The notes under the pieces are model-generated. The model had not been told where the DNA came from, did not search any database, and saw only the letters and a list, made by a program, of their open reading frames with translations. The position numbers were made by a program, and so were the translations under genes. From Rehmannia glutinosa (Eukaryota > Streptophyta > Magnoliopsida > Lamiales > Orobanchaceae), in assembly GCA_016081115.2 (NCBI GenBank), contig CM071930.1, positions 8,909,419 to 8,973,418 of the forward strand: a DNA stretch of 64,000 bases. Reading direction: 5' to 3'. This document shows, in pieces, positions 33,426 to 46,482 of this stretch. The first letter of the stretch is position 1, and each line of letters opens with the position of its first letter.

Positions 33426-33977
33426 GGGTCTATCTTTCCTGTAGACTTGCTAAATTGTTTAAAAAAAAATACACGGGTCTTGAAACTTTTACAAGAATGA
33501 TTATTTTTTAAAAATAAAAACAAGAAAAGAAGTCGACTATCCACCACCTCATGCCGCCCGACTCAAAGAGAAAAAGGTATTATCAAGTACATGAAATGTC
33601 ATGTTCGCTTTACTCAAACATGTTATGATCACAGTTATATTAACAAATGATACGAGGTTGTTTTATTTTTTTTCAATGAACAAAACACTAAGTACCCCAA
33701 AAATCAACAGATGGAGAGAATCGGACTAGCTATTAGGAAGAACACTAATAGTTGGAAGGATACCCGCTAGAGATTGATATGGAGAGGTATTTGAATTGTG
33801 AATGGGAAGAAGGTGAATGCATAGGGGCTTATGTTACAAGGATGCATCGAATGGTACAAGATTAGGGATGTTGTTGGGGCTCTAGTGAGTTCCAAGCTAC
33901 TAGGAGGTCTGATCGAGTCACGACTCCGGAATGGAGATTGGAGGCGAGAAATTGTATGTTGATTTGTTGAGGTATGA
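33426..33977 (+). other. Chromovirus 5' leader up to the nested insertion
   Basis: Untranslated leader between primer site and gag, interrupted at 33977 by the copia element and resumed at 48031-48667. No frame recognised. Confidence 0.6.
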
Positions 33978-35521
33978 TGTTAGGAATTTTATTGTTTAGA
34001 TTTTGATGAATGCCATGTAAAACTTAGAATAGAAAGTTGGCTCCCAATTCTTGCTTTGAAATATATTGTAACAATTAGAGTGGCCAAGGCGAGTTAAGTC
34101 GGCCTACGCTCCAACTTGCAAGAAGACAACCGAAGGCTTGAAAGAAAACTCTTTGTGAGACAAACCGAGTACAACAAAGAAGAAGAGCAGACAGAACTCG
34201 ATCAAGAAGCGGTGAGATGCACTGAGTGAAACATCACCAAGTCAACTCAAGAGAAGCCAAGTCTCAAGATGAAGTGACGGAAAGAGTCATCCAATGATTG
34301 GAAGGCGACTCTAAGTCACCCGGGAAAGCGAGGAAATGCGGTCAGTCGAGACAATCGAAAAGGAACCGTTGCCGAAATCAAGAGATTTACTTAAACAAGT
34401 AATATCTCCATACTACCTTTCTTGGAGTGCTCAGTCCCCTTAAGCGTGCAAAGAAGTGAACCAATGGGAAGCACTACACCGTGTCGAACTCGAAAAGGTG
34501 ATAAAACATTTCATACGAGGAAATGGCAATTCCAAGAAGTGCAAACCAACGATCGCAAAGTGATTTTCAAAAATGAGCCTATCTCTTCAACGGGCAAATT
34601 TTTGAAAGTTCACTATAAAAGGCTGAGGAGTTTGATTGAGAAAAAAAAGATAATGCGTGGATGACACACACGTGAGATATACAAGCTTATCAAAATTGAA
34701 ATATTCTCAATCCTCAAGCCTACATCTCGAAGAACATCAATCCAACACTTACCCGTGAAGGAAAGAGAACTTCAATCGCTTGAAGAGGAAACTACGAAAA
34801 CAAGGGGTCTACATTCCAAGAAGGATTGTAGAAAGGTTCAAGGTGAACCAAGTCTTAAGCGTTTGGAGGGCTTCGTGATCAAATCCAAAGTGCTTGAGCA
34901 AGTGAGTCAGTAGTAGCAAAGCGCAAAACGCCTGTGAAGAAGGCGAGTCGTCTGAAGCTTGGTGAGTGATCAAGGCGTCTCATCGAGTCCCGAAGGATCA
35001 AGTCGGGCCAGTTGTGATCAAGACTTGTATCCGGATCTGTTACCACTTTGTAAACCGATCATTACTTAGTGGATTCCTCCGGGAGTTGGAGAAGAGAGGA
35101 GTAGAAGAATTACCCCATCTTCGAACCTCTATAAAAACTTTCTTGTGTCATTTACTTTACTGACATTTAAATATCTCGCACTTTTAATTGCTTATATCTG
35201 ATAAATTTGCTATCCATTTGATAATCTATAAGTACTAAATCAAGTCAGTAAAACTTGCTTAATCAAACTTAAGGGTGTTAAGTCTTCAAAAACAAAACCA
35301 CAAAATGAGTAAAGTTATAGCCAACAACTCGAGTTACTCTATTAATGTTTCTCACCGAAATGATGCGTTGAGAGATTAACTCTATCGAGGCACTAATTCA
35401 ATCATTGTCCATCAAGGACACACTGTAGAACTCAGTAGATTTAAAAGGCCTAAATCGAAAATTTGGTAAGGTTTATTCAACCCCCTTCTAAACCTTACAC
35501 TTACACCCCTTGGGACCTACA
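33978..35521 (+). repeat. Sirevirus-like 5' LTR, 1544 bp
   Basis: Matches the 3' LTR (46483-48025) over its whole length. Differences are mainly short indels in GC-containing words. A third copy, inverted, is at 59401-60874. Confidence 0.93.
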
Positions 35522-35523
35522 AG

Positions 35524-35535
35524 TGGTATCGGAGC
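35524..35535 (+). other. Primer binding site of the Sirevirus-like element
   Basis: tggtatcggagc two bases after the LTR, a one-base variant of the usual initiator Met-tRNA site. Confidence 0.88.
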
Positions 35536-35653
35536 GGTTGGTTCATTGAACCCTCCGCACCGGTTATCTTGAACTAGATCTCCAAACTTTTCAAAAAGTC
35601 CGCTTTAGTACTTAATCTTTCAAAACTCTTTTCTATCATTAAAAGTTATCATC

Positions 35654-37463
35654 ATGGAAGCAAATCTAACACGCATTCCTATGTTCACTATTGAAGAATT
35701 TGATGATTGGAAAATTCGTATGCGAGGCTCATCTATCGGATTACATGATGAGATGTGGATAGTGATAGAAGATGGGCCTCTGCAAATATTAAAGGTGAAC
35801 ACAAATGCGAAGAGTTGCATTCTGGCGGGAAGGGGAAGAAGATGAAGACGGACCATCATGGTTGAAAAACCAAGAACTCGAGTGGACAAATGATGACAGA
35901 AAAGATACAACCTGACAATGTAGCCAAGGACATTCTTTACAAAACCTTGGATAAAGCCATGTTCAACAAAGTCAAATCTTGCAAAACGGCTAAGAAATCT
36001 GGGGACAAGTTGACTTTGATTTGTGAAGGTTCGAGCAAATCAAAGAAAACAAATTATCGATGGTATGTCTGAAGTTTGAGAACTTTAAAATGATCTCGGG
36101 AGAAAACTTGGATCAACTGGATGCTCGATTCTGAAAATCACAAATGAGTCATCTCTACACTTGGAAAGGAATATACACGAAGAAATGTGTATGAAGATCC
36201 TGAAAAGTCTTCCACTGATGGGAGATGAAGGTCATGGCACTCGAGACATTCCATGGACCTATCAAAGACATCCAACCATGAGTTATTCTCGGACCTCAAA
36301 GCCTATGAGTTTGAGCCGAGAAGGAAAGACCAGGAAGAGACAACTGTACCCAAAACAAATTGCTCTAGTTGTCACAGATGGAAGGAGAGTCAAGTCAAAA
36401 AGCAATTGACCCGGAAGAAATAGCCCTAATGGTTAAAAGATTTAACAAGTTCTTTAACAAGAACTACAAGAGAGGAAAGGGTGAATCCTCCGTAAGACAG
36501 ACACTCACTCCCTCCAAATCAAGGGATGATAGGCCAACCAAGAGGATGGATCATCAACAAGTTGAGTATCAAAGGGTCGACAACTCAAGAATAGAAAGAG
36601 TTGAGCAAAAGGTGAATATCTATGTTGGAATTGTAGACAACCAGTCACTATGCCATTGATTTGCTCATATCCTCAGTAGTCAACAAGAAATTAAACGAAG
36701 AAGAAAGAAAAGTCTTGAGAGAAAGAAGACAAGAAAAGAAAAAAGGCAATGATGGTCAGAGAGATCTTTGAGACAAATCAAGTCAAGAGAGACAAATGAC
36801 TCGAGAGCAAAGATGAAGCGACTACTCAAGTGACTCGAAGAAGAAGAAGCCTTGATCTCGCAATGGCCAAAGAACAAGATCAAGAAGATGAGGTACAATC
36901 TAACTCAACAAGCTCGGACACTAGTGATAGTGATCGTGACACACACACTTCATCACCCACTGATCTTTATGATTCATTAGGCAAAATGATGAAAGATTTT
37001 GAGCACATTAAAACCTCACACACACTTGTTGAATGAGGAAAAAACGACCTACTCAAAAATCAAAACTCAAAGTGACTAAGGAGCCGAGTACTCTAAGTCA
37101 AATAGCTGATGAGAATAAAAGTTTAAAGGCCGAAAATGCTAGATTAATAGCAGAAATTGCTGCTATAGAAAAGAGGAGAATGACCTCAAAAATGTTATTG
37201 CCTCATTCACTAAGGCATCTAAATCTTTGGATGATCTTATTATGAGTCAAAGAGAATGTGGAGACAAGACAGGCTTAGGATTTAATTCCTTTGTGCCATG
37301 TCAAACCTCAAGAGTAATTTTGGAAAAAGGATCTTCAAGTCATGAAGAGTCCGAAAAATCCAAAACTCTAAATGATGCACACACTTTCAATCCAAAGCAC
37401 AATGCTAAGCAAACTGGCCTTGGTTACAAAGGAAAAGGAAAATGCCCGATTGAGAGTCTTTGA
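35654..37463 (+). pseudogene. Copia gag region with zinc knuckle and coiled-coil tail, frameshifted
   Basis: Starts at ATG 35654 with MEANLTRIPMFTIEEFDDWK, the usual opening of copia gag, and a DEMWIVIEDGP phrase. Further gag pieces follow in other frames: NVAKDILYKTLDKAMFNKVK near 35920, and EIALMVKRFNKFFNKNYKRG near 36420. A CCHC zinc knuckle near 36625-36660 (CWNCRQP then H) has a shift at its end. From 36830 a Ser/Asp-rich stretch and a Leu/Glu/Lys coiled coil (SQIADENKSLKAENARLIAE) lead to a CGDKTGLGF phrase near 37260, a layout known from Sirevirus gag. Several frameshifts and stops break it. Confidence 0.75.
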
Positions 37464-38019
37464 AAGGACACCGGAAGAGATTCACCGAGTCCTCGGCGAG
37501 ACTCCAAACAAAATACTCAGTAAAGAAGAAGCAGAGCTACCAAAAATCCCGAAAACTCATAAAAGAAATACACATGATGGGAATGGTAGAAAATATCCAA
37601 GCCAAGCCGATTTGGAACAATGTGAACTATCGGCTAGACTTATGGAATACAAGCCCAAATGGCAAAGGCCTAGAACTCAACAAAGGCCATTCCAAAAGCA
37701 TAAGAGCTTTCATCAAAGACACATATGCACCTAGGCACTACACTCAAAGACACCACAATTACCCAAGAAAGGCAATTGCTAAAACATATGCAGCATACTG
37801 ACAAAAGAGAGAATTTGTATGAACCTGGACTCCCCAAGCAATTTGCCAGGATTGATTATGATTATGGCACCGATAGATGGCAACCTCTTGAGTCAAATCA
37901 TTTGGCTATATGTTGGTTGGATCATCTTATAATTCTAACCCCTCAGGACCCGCACAAGAATGGGTACCTAAAACTTAATTTCCTTGATTGCGGGTTCAAG
38001 GAACAGTGAGTGCCAAGAA

Positions 38020-41000
38020 CCTGGTACATGGATAGTGGGTCTTCCCGGACACATACGACAGAAATAAGAGAAATCATGTCAAAATTCAAGGAAGTCAAAG
38101 GAGCAAAAGTCATATTTGGAGGAAATGAAGCTCTGGTGAAATAAGAGGCATTGGATCCATCAAAAGAAATGGTTTAGAAATCACGATGTTGCATATGTTG
38201 AAGGACTAAACTTCAATTTACTAAGCATCACCAACTCTGCGACAAGGGCTACAATGTTGGATTCAACATGGGAATATGCCAAATCAAAAATGTTGAATCT
38301 AATGAAGTTGTCTTTGCAAGGATGTAGACAGAAAAAATATGTATGTAGTGGATTGGTCAACTGCAACACCCAAAGACTTTGTCTACTAGCAAAGAAACAA
38401 ATCAAGTTGGCTGGCACAAAAAGCCGAGTCACCGAACTTCAAAACAATTAATAAGCTAGCAAGAAGTCATCTTGTAGAAGGACTTCCAGACTCGATATCT
38501 GAAGAAGGAAAGTATATGTGATGCATGTCGAAGGGAAAACAAATCAAGTCGTCATTCAAAGAAAAGACATGCCCATCCTCAACAAGAATATTGCATCTGC
38601 TTCATATGGATCTATTTGGCCCAGTGGAACCAAAGAAGCATAAGTGGAAAGAAATACACCTTGGTGGTAGTAGATGACTACTCAAGATATACATGGACAA
38701 TATTCATGTGCAAGAAGAAAGAAACTCTACAAAAGCTACCACAAATGATGAAGAGAATACAAAATGAGAAGAGTCAAACCATTATCAAAATAAGATCGGA
38801 TAGAGAACCGAGTTTGTCAATGGAATAATAACTCAAGATCTTGTATTGAGAATGGTATTGGTCATGAACTATCACCGCAAGGACTCCACAACAGAATGGA
38901 GTTGCGAGAAAGAAGGAAGAACCCTCAAGGAAGGCAAGGACCATGTTAGTCAAGCAGGTTACCAAAAAGATTTTGGTCAAGCAATCAACACACTTGCTAC
39001 ACCCAAAACAGATGTATGATAAATAGGCGGTGACAAAGACTCCTATGAGATCCGGACTCGGAAGAAAACAAAATGTTGCATATTTCAGGATATTTGGATG
39101 TAAATGCTTCATCCACAATAATGGCAAAGACAACCTAAAGGCTTTTGATGCTAAAGTCGATGAGGGTATCTTCTTAGATACTCACCGAAAAGCAAAGCCT
39201 CTACGAATACTCAACAAAAGAACTATGGTTACAGAAGAATCCATTCATGTAGTATTCGATGAGCCAAATATAAATGAAGAAGACATTGAAGAGTCACCGA
39301 TAAGTCGAAACATCCAACCTTACGAAGAGTCCCTATCTTTGCCAGGCAGGATTATAAATTGAGAAGAAGATGAGATAGTCAATCTCAAAAGCACTGAAAA
39401 TCTGCCCCATGAGTGATCACGAGAGAGCCGACCCACAAAGAACACACCGCAAGTCGATCAATCCAGATAACTTACTTCAACCTCGACGTAAGATGGCCGA
39501 AAGACCATCCACCGTAACTTGTCATTGGAGACATGAGAGAAGGTGTCAAGACAAGATCGAACTCAACAAGAAGCAATGTTCACATGCTTCATCTCGCAGA
39601 TAGAGCCCAAAGATGTGTCACAAGCATTGGATGACACACATTGGATTCAAGCTATGCAAGAAGAGTCAATCGCTTTGAGAGAAATAAAGTATGGGAATTA
39701 GTACAAAGACCCATACATCAAAATGTTATTGGAACCAAATGGGTATTCGAAATAAGATGAACGAGGAAGGTTACGTGGTAAGAAACAAAGCAAGATTGGT
39801 AGCCAAAGGATATTGCCAAGAAGAAGGAATAGATTTTGATGAAACATTTGCTCCTGTAGCAAGATTGGAAGCTATAAGGATGTTTCTTGCCTATGCACTC
39901 TCACAAAAACTTCATTGTATATCAAATGGATGTAAAAAGTGCATTCCTAAATGGATTATTGGAAGAAGAAGTGTATGTTGAACAACCTCCAGGATTTGAG
40001 CGAAAGACTCTTGGAGACAAAGTGTACAAACTCAAGAAAGCCCCGTATGGATTGAAACAGGCACCCGAGCATGGTATGATACCCTGTCACAATTCCTAAT
40101 CGAAAATGGATTCACTAAAGGAAAAGTGGATAGAACACTTTTTCGAGAATTCAAGACAAGAAGAGTATACTTGCTTGTTCAAATATATGTGGATGACATC
40201 ATTTTTGGATCCACTAACAAAGAGTCATGGTAAAAATTCTCAAACCTCATGCAAAGTAAATTTGAAATGAGCATGATGGGAGAGTCGACATTCTTCCTTG
40301 GACTTCAAGTGAAACAAATGAAGGATGGAACCTTCATAAGCCAAACAAAATACACCAGAGATTTAATGAAGAAATTTGGTATGGAGGAGAAGTCTTCTCG
40401 TAAAAATACCAATGAACACATCACCAAAATGGACATGGATGCGGAGATGGCAAGCCTCAGATCAAACAAGATACGAGCACTTATTGATCATCGCTCTATC
40501 TCACACGGCTAAGCGGGCCGACATCACCTTTGCTGTAGGTGTATGTGCAAGATTTCAATCTGCTCCAAAAGAGAGCCATATGATCAATGCTAAGAGAATA
40601 TTGAGATACTTAAAAGGAAACCAAGAAGTAGGGCTATGGTATCCAAAGGAAGGTGGATTCAAGCTAATTGGCTATTCGAGACTGACTATCTTTGGATGCA
40701 GTGGACAGAAAAGTACTTCGTGCACATGTCAAATGCTTGGAAACAGATTAATTTCTGGTTTAGCAAGAAGCAAAACTCAATAGCCACTTCTACAAAATGA
40801 GGCGAATACATAGTCATGGGCAAACAAGGCAGCCCAAGTCCTATGGATGAGACAAAGAATGAGAGATTATGAAATTGAAGAAAAAGAAATTCCAATCATG
40901 TGTGATAACACAAGTGCAATTGCAATCACTCAAAATCTCGTGTTGCACTCAAGAACAAAACATATAGATGTCGATATCATTTCATAAGAGATCATGTTGA

Positions 41001-41190
41001 AAAGAAGGACATTATCTTGGAATATATCTCAACGGACAAACAACTAGCCGACATCTTCACAAAACCATTGTGTGAGTCAAGATTTGAAGAACTCAAACAT
41101 GAGTTGGGGCTAATTGAGCTAAGTTTGAGACACGAAGAGTCAAAGAAACGAAATGGAACAGAAAAGAAGGTGAAAAAGAGTGAAAACAAA
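38020..41190 (+). pseudogene. Copia pol: protease, integrase, reverse transcriptase, RNase H, frameshifted
   Basis: Order along the strand: protease active site WYMDSGSS near 38025-38050, with the catalytic Asp kept; a pre-integrase segment near 38340-38450; integrase with HMDLFGPV near 38600 and VVVDDYSRYTW near 38668; reverse transcriptase with KARLVAKGYCQEEGIDFDET at 39790-39850, MDVKSAFLNG near 39927 and the polymerase YVDD at about 40186-40197; copia-type RNase H ending in the TKHIDV and QLADIFTKPL phrases near 40950-41070. Integrase before reverse transcriptase proves copia order. At least ten frame changes separate these pieces, so no intact polyprotein is present as sequenced. Confidence 0.82.
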
Positions 41191-41681
41191 AATTAGCTCA
41201 ATAAATCACCAGATCGGAAAAGTCACTATACCAAGTCACCGATAAATGAGTCACTAAGAGAAATGTGAGAAGCGAGTTAAATCGGCTAAGAGATAAGTCA
41301 ATAACTTATGAGCAAAATGACAAAAACGCAATCGTTTTGACTAAGCGGGAATGTTTTAAGGAACACGTCAAAGATAATGATGATGTGTACGACATAAAGC
41401 GCACACCAAGCTTATGATTGGATATAAATGCCTTTGCCGCATTAAATACGAGACATGAATCGCTCAATATGCGTGTGAAATACAAGCCGTTGATTTCGAT
41501 CACGATTCAAAACCGTCTCGCACGCCCTTTCATAAACCATATTTAAACCATTTTTCGTCCGTTTCTCTCTCACACTTCTAAAAACTGTTCAATCTCTCAA
41601 AAAGCAAAGGCAAAAACTCTCGAAACCCTATCAATCTTCAAATCAAATTTCTGAATTTTTCCTTGAAATTATTCTCGAGAA

Positions 41682-44600
41682 ATGGCACCAACATATGACT
41701 TTACCAAGTTGGGAAAACAAATCCACACCGGTTCGACCGTGGATTTCGACGAAATGGTGAAGCGGGGTCCGACAACACCCTGGTGAAGAAAATCGCGGAG
41801 AAGCTAGAAACGGCAGATCAAACCGTTTCTAACATCGAGTATCCTATGACCTATGTGGAGGAGGTCGCACAATTCTACGTGAATGCCGAGATTCACGACG
41901 AAGGAATCAAGTCATCCGCTCACTTCGGAAGCGGTGACTATCACAAAATGCAAAGATTTGGTGAATATTGCTCACTACCAAAGAGAGGGAGCATCCGAGA
42001 TCAAGGAGGCTGATGTAAACTTGGCAAGCATGGAAAGAAATAGCCAAGTCCGATGTTCTTTGACAAAATAATGTTCACAAAGAAACAAGAGACTACTAAA
42101 GGAGGATTATCACAAATTGTTGGACATTGTTGCCAAGTGTATCGACATCAAATTTGGCGGCTTTGACCAATCAAAAGGCAAAATTGATTGTGATGGCTGC
42201 AATAATCGAAGAAAAGAAGATAAACTGGCCGAGTTTATCTACAAAGCAGACTCGCCAAAACGCTGGGAAACAAGTCCTTCAAAGAAGATGGGTCATTTGG
42301 AGGATCCCCGGGATATGGCCTAGTGATTGGCCTATTGGAGGTGAAAGGAGTACCTCTTAGACATGGGAAGGCCTTCCATGTTAACAAAAGGATGTTGAGC
42401 TAATCTCTCTCGGGTGCTCGGAAAGCGTGCGTACGCCAAGAGAGCGACACGCTAAGAGAGAATCACCAACCCCAAGACATCACTTCCTCTCCCAACTAAG
42501 AAGAACAAATGCCTTCCCAACTAGCTACCAAAAGTCTCGCCCCTGCAAAGAAAGAAAACCAAACATGCTCCTACCCCCGCAGCAGAGTCACCCGCCCAAG
42601 GCAGCCATGTCACTCCGCCCAAGAAGCCGTGTCACACCGCCCGCAGCGGGTCGAGAAGGACTCACAAATTCCTTCTCGGATCGTCAAAAGAGGAGAATCG
42701 ACAAGCCTAGACGGCCACTCCTCGAAACAAACACAAGCACCGCCCCGGCCGCCAAGACTCGAGAGGACACCGCCTCTCAACTGTAAATTCCCCGGTACAA
42801 ACCAGAGACGAAGAAGACTCGTCAAGGCATCGAACAAGAGAAACCAAATTTGAGTCGCCTACTCACTAAGACAGATATCGGAGACTACCGGAGAAGTAGA
42901 GTCTCCGGATGTAATTGATGAAACAATGTCCAAGTCTGGCCAAGGTGATCACAGAGGCAACTCAAGACACACTGTAGTTCATACAATATGAAACTCAAGA
43001 AGAACCCAGCCCAAGCAGATAGTGATGTAATGATCCTATCTCCACCTTACCCGACATCCAAAATCGTCTGCGTGAGTGGAGAAAATGGAAGTCGAAAGTC
43101 AAGGAACAGTTCCAACGGCTGAATTCATAGAAGAAGAAGAGGAATCGCTAAATTTCTGGATTATCTATCGTGCTCCCAAATTTAGATGAAGACAAATCGC
43201 ATGAATATTCTGCAGATCTACAAGGACAAGGAGAGAGAAAAGCAAGTCAAGAAGCCGAAGCACGAGAAAAGGCAAGTATCGCCTCTATCTCCCAAGACCA
43301 CGTAACACTTCCATCCTCTCCTTGATGTCTTCTCCAAAGTGACGAGGAACTGAGAATGTCGCGCCACGTAAGAATTGCGATTTGCAGCAAGCATTGCGTG
43401 AATCAAGAATCCTTCACGAGCAAAAGACCGATGGAGGGACCAGGAGAGTCCTCGAACACACCGAAATCGATCCAATGGGAGTGGTTCAAAAATAGCCACC
43501 GATGTTCTTCTTACCACTTCCCAGCTAACCTCGGAAGAAGGCAATAAGGGAAATGGCAATGAAACCGGGCTAGTGGGGACCCCAATCGAGCCAACCCCTA
43601 TTGAAGGTGTGCCACCACCGCCCCAACGGCCGAACCATCAACTCGCAATAGTGAGTTTGGAGACGAGTAACCCCACTCCAAGTCACTCACCGGTGCGCCA
43701 CCGGTGGGGAAACTCCTCCACCGCAGCAAGGTCGGAGGATGCCGCAGATGACTCCACAAAGAATGTAGGAGGCGAAGCAAAAGACACTCAAACACAAGAA
43801 GAAAAAGTGTTTGCCACCAACGAAGCTCGATACTTGAGATCTGTTTGGTGAGGTGCCAACGGCTGACTCCGAAGGCTAATGACGCCGCTGATGCGATCGA
43901 GGCAAGGAGAATGTACCGAGTTAACACTGGCGATGAAAGCGCAATCCATGGGGTTGAGACTCCAATGGATGCCACATCGTAGAAGACCCTAAGACAACGA
44001 CACTGCCGAAAGGAAAGGCCAAGGCCTCGCAAAGAAGAGAGACTGCCGGAGAAATGAAGGCCCACGGGAGGTTGAGACTTCCCGGGTAACACAACAAGTA
44101 GAGAACATCCCTCCCGCAACCATCGATCCATCCGAGAAGGAGATCGGCGCACTTCATGATTCCCAGACAACCCCGATGTCACCTTTCTCGGGATCGGAAG
44201 AAGGCGAAGAAGAAGCCGAGTCAACCCCATGACAAATCCAAAAGATTCAAATTACGGATGTTCCAGGCACGAGCAAGTCTCGATCCCAAGACTACTCGTC
44301 GGACCTTTAATTTTGATGATGAGCCACCAATGGAAATCTCATCATCGTCCGATGACGCTCCGATAAGGCCGAGGACCGATCTACTCAAAAGGAGAAATCA
44401 CCGAGACCAACGGTCGTTAAGACAGTGAGGCTCGACAAGCCGAGCCCATCGCACCACATAACCCAAATGAACCAAATATCATCGCCCAGCTCCTCAAGCT
44501 ACAACTGGATCGATTCCAGAAAAGAACTTCACGTCCACCGCTTATCATCGAACAAATCCCAGATGGCGGTGATGAATCCTTTGTGGAATCTTTCCCTTTC

Positions 44601-46260
44601 TCACCGGAGATACCGTAACTCCACGAAGAGTCGAAAATGAGCAAGCACGCTATCACAGACAGCTCCTGTTTTCCACTCAGCACCATTGTTCCAGCCGACT
44701 TCGATTTCGACGTCAGATGGCCATCACCGCAATGTGAAGAATCACCAAGTACGAGAAGTGTTCAAGGCACTCTTTGCTTTGAAGTTGAAAAGATGGAGAG
44801 GCATCAGCCTCCTTGGATATGCGCCGGACAACAGAGATGCCAACCTTACAAACCGACTTGAGAGGCATCACAAAGGGTAAGGGAATGGTGGCAACAAAGA
44901 AAGAATCAATGCGTGTGGAACAGTGAGATACTTGACAATTATTCAAAAAGTCCGCTGGTGGGAGAGTCGAAAATGTTGATGCGAAAACAAAGTCTGGGAA
45001 CACATTGAACATATGCACGAAGCTCACACTTGCCGAGATCAAGGCTGCTGCGTGAGCGTAATGCAAATGATATACAGCGTTTGGAAGAACACATGACAAG
45101 AAAATTCAGCCTTCTCATGGCCGAGATGAAGCCGATTTCAGCAGAATCCAACGCTACTCGGTCAATTCCGTGCACGGCAAAGATACAACGCAGCAGACTT
45201 GAAGCAAAATTCAACCATCGAGACTTCGACTTCATGCTTGCCATGTTCCACCCGGGGTTCCTCTATCCTTTGATGATGCCAAAAGGGGGAAGAGGAATAC
45301 CTTAAAGCAAAAAAATCAAGCTGAGAAGAAAGGAGCGGTGACAAGGAACAAATGAGAAGGGAAAATCACCGAGGAAATTTTGAAATCAAGAAAGGAAAAT
45401 CACGAGGGGAAGGATCAAAGAATATGACCTTGATGATTGCACAAACCCCCAACAGGTCCCGTCACAAAATGACATTATAAGCGACAAACTCCCCGTGACT
45501 CTGCCACTCCAACACTCTCTTGTATCTATGGTGAGAAGAGAAAAGAAATTGAAGTAGAGATGAAGGAGGTGGAAGGAAGAATGGATGCCAGGGTGATGAA
45601 CATTTTGAAAGAACACGGAGGCATTCCAGTTACAGAGACACGTATGCCATTTCGGATGCCTGACGGAGAGCCAAGATCGTTGACGAATTCAAAACGCTCG
45701 AATCAAGGTTATTTTGCAAATTTGTCCTTGGCTCAAGCTTGGGATCTGTCTTGGGAAAAGGGTCTCACACTATGTGAAGAAGGCCGACAGACATGAAGAC
45801 AACCTAAATCACTCTGCTGTCACTCCTCACCGGGCACTCACCGAAAAGAAGAAGGCCCCAAAGACAAGATACGCCCGGAGGTAGAGGAAGAAGCGGCAGT
45901 GGAGGAAGAAGCTTCGCACCTAGGCCTCCGCCCAAGAATATTGAATACGTAGATCCAGGAAAGAAAGGAGGGATCTACTGGGGTGGGCTTGACCATGTGG
46001 CGAACTTGCAAGTGGCCAAAACCAACGCCGAGTATGCAAGAAGGATAGAAGAAGAAAACAAGAGACAAACTCGGCTATGGCGGGGAGAGACAGAAAGAAT
46101 AAGGAGAGATGAAGTCGCCCGAAGGCGTATGAGAAGAAAAAGAAGGCAAACATGACGAGAAGAAGAGAAGAAGAGAAGAAGATCTTGATCAAGATGAAAG
46201 AAGGAGACAAATAAGGAGATGAAGTGTTCTTTGTCCAACCCTTCGTATTTTATATGTAAA
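41682..46260 (+). pseudogene. Extra 3' open-reading-frame region of the Sirevirus-like element
   Basis: About 4.6 kb between pol and the 3' LTR with coding character but many frameshifts. ATG 41682 opens MAPTYDFTKLGKQIHTGSTV. Later pieces in other frames include IEYPMTYVEEVAQFYVNAEI (about 41840-41900), KLIVMAAIIEEKKINWPS (about 42180-42235), a long Ser/Pro/Thr/Arg-rich middle, FNFDDEPPMEISSSSDDAP near 44310, and a Lys/Glu-rich end. The first part loosely recalls the 'putative plant transposon protein' domain. I cannot show membrane segments, so calling it env-like is not supported. The inverted copy at 61100-64000 carries the same region. Confidence 0.65.
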
Positions 46261-46469
46261 TACATACAATGTAAGTCTTCTCGTAATAATGCTATAATTT
46301 TTTTTGAGACAATTACATACTCGATACACCTTGTAAACAAATGTTAAGTACAAGAATGATGTGATCAATAAAAAGATTGATTATGCGCATACATTCTATG
46401 TCAATACACTATCTCAGTATGTATCTTTGTTATTTGCATCTTTGTATGATTTAAGTTTTGGCATCATCA

Positions 46470-46482
46470 AAAAGGGGGAAAT
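46470..46482 (+). other. Polypurine tract before the Sirevirus-like 3' LTR
   Basis: aaaagggggaaat directly before TGTTAGG. A second, similar run (aaaagggggaagagg) lies within the extra region near 45281; multiple such tracts are a known trait of Sireviruses. Confidence 0.8.
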
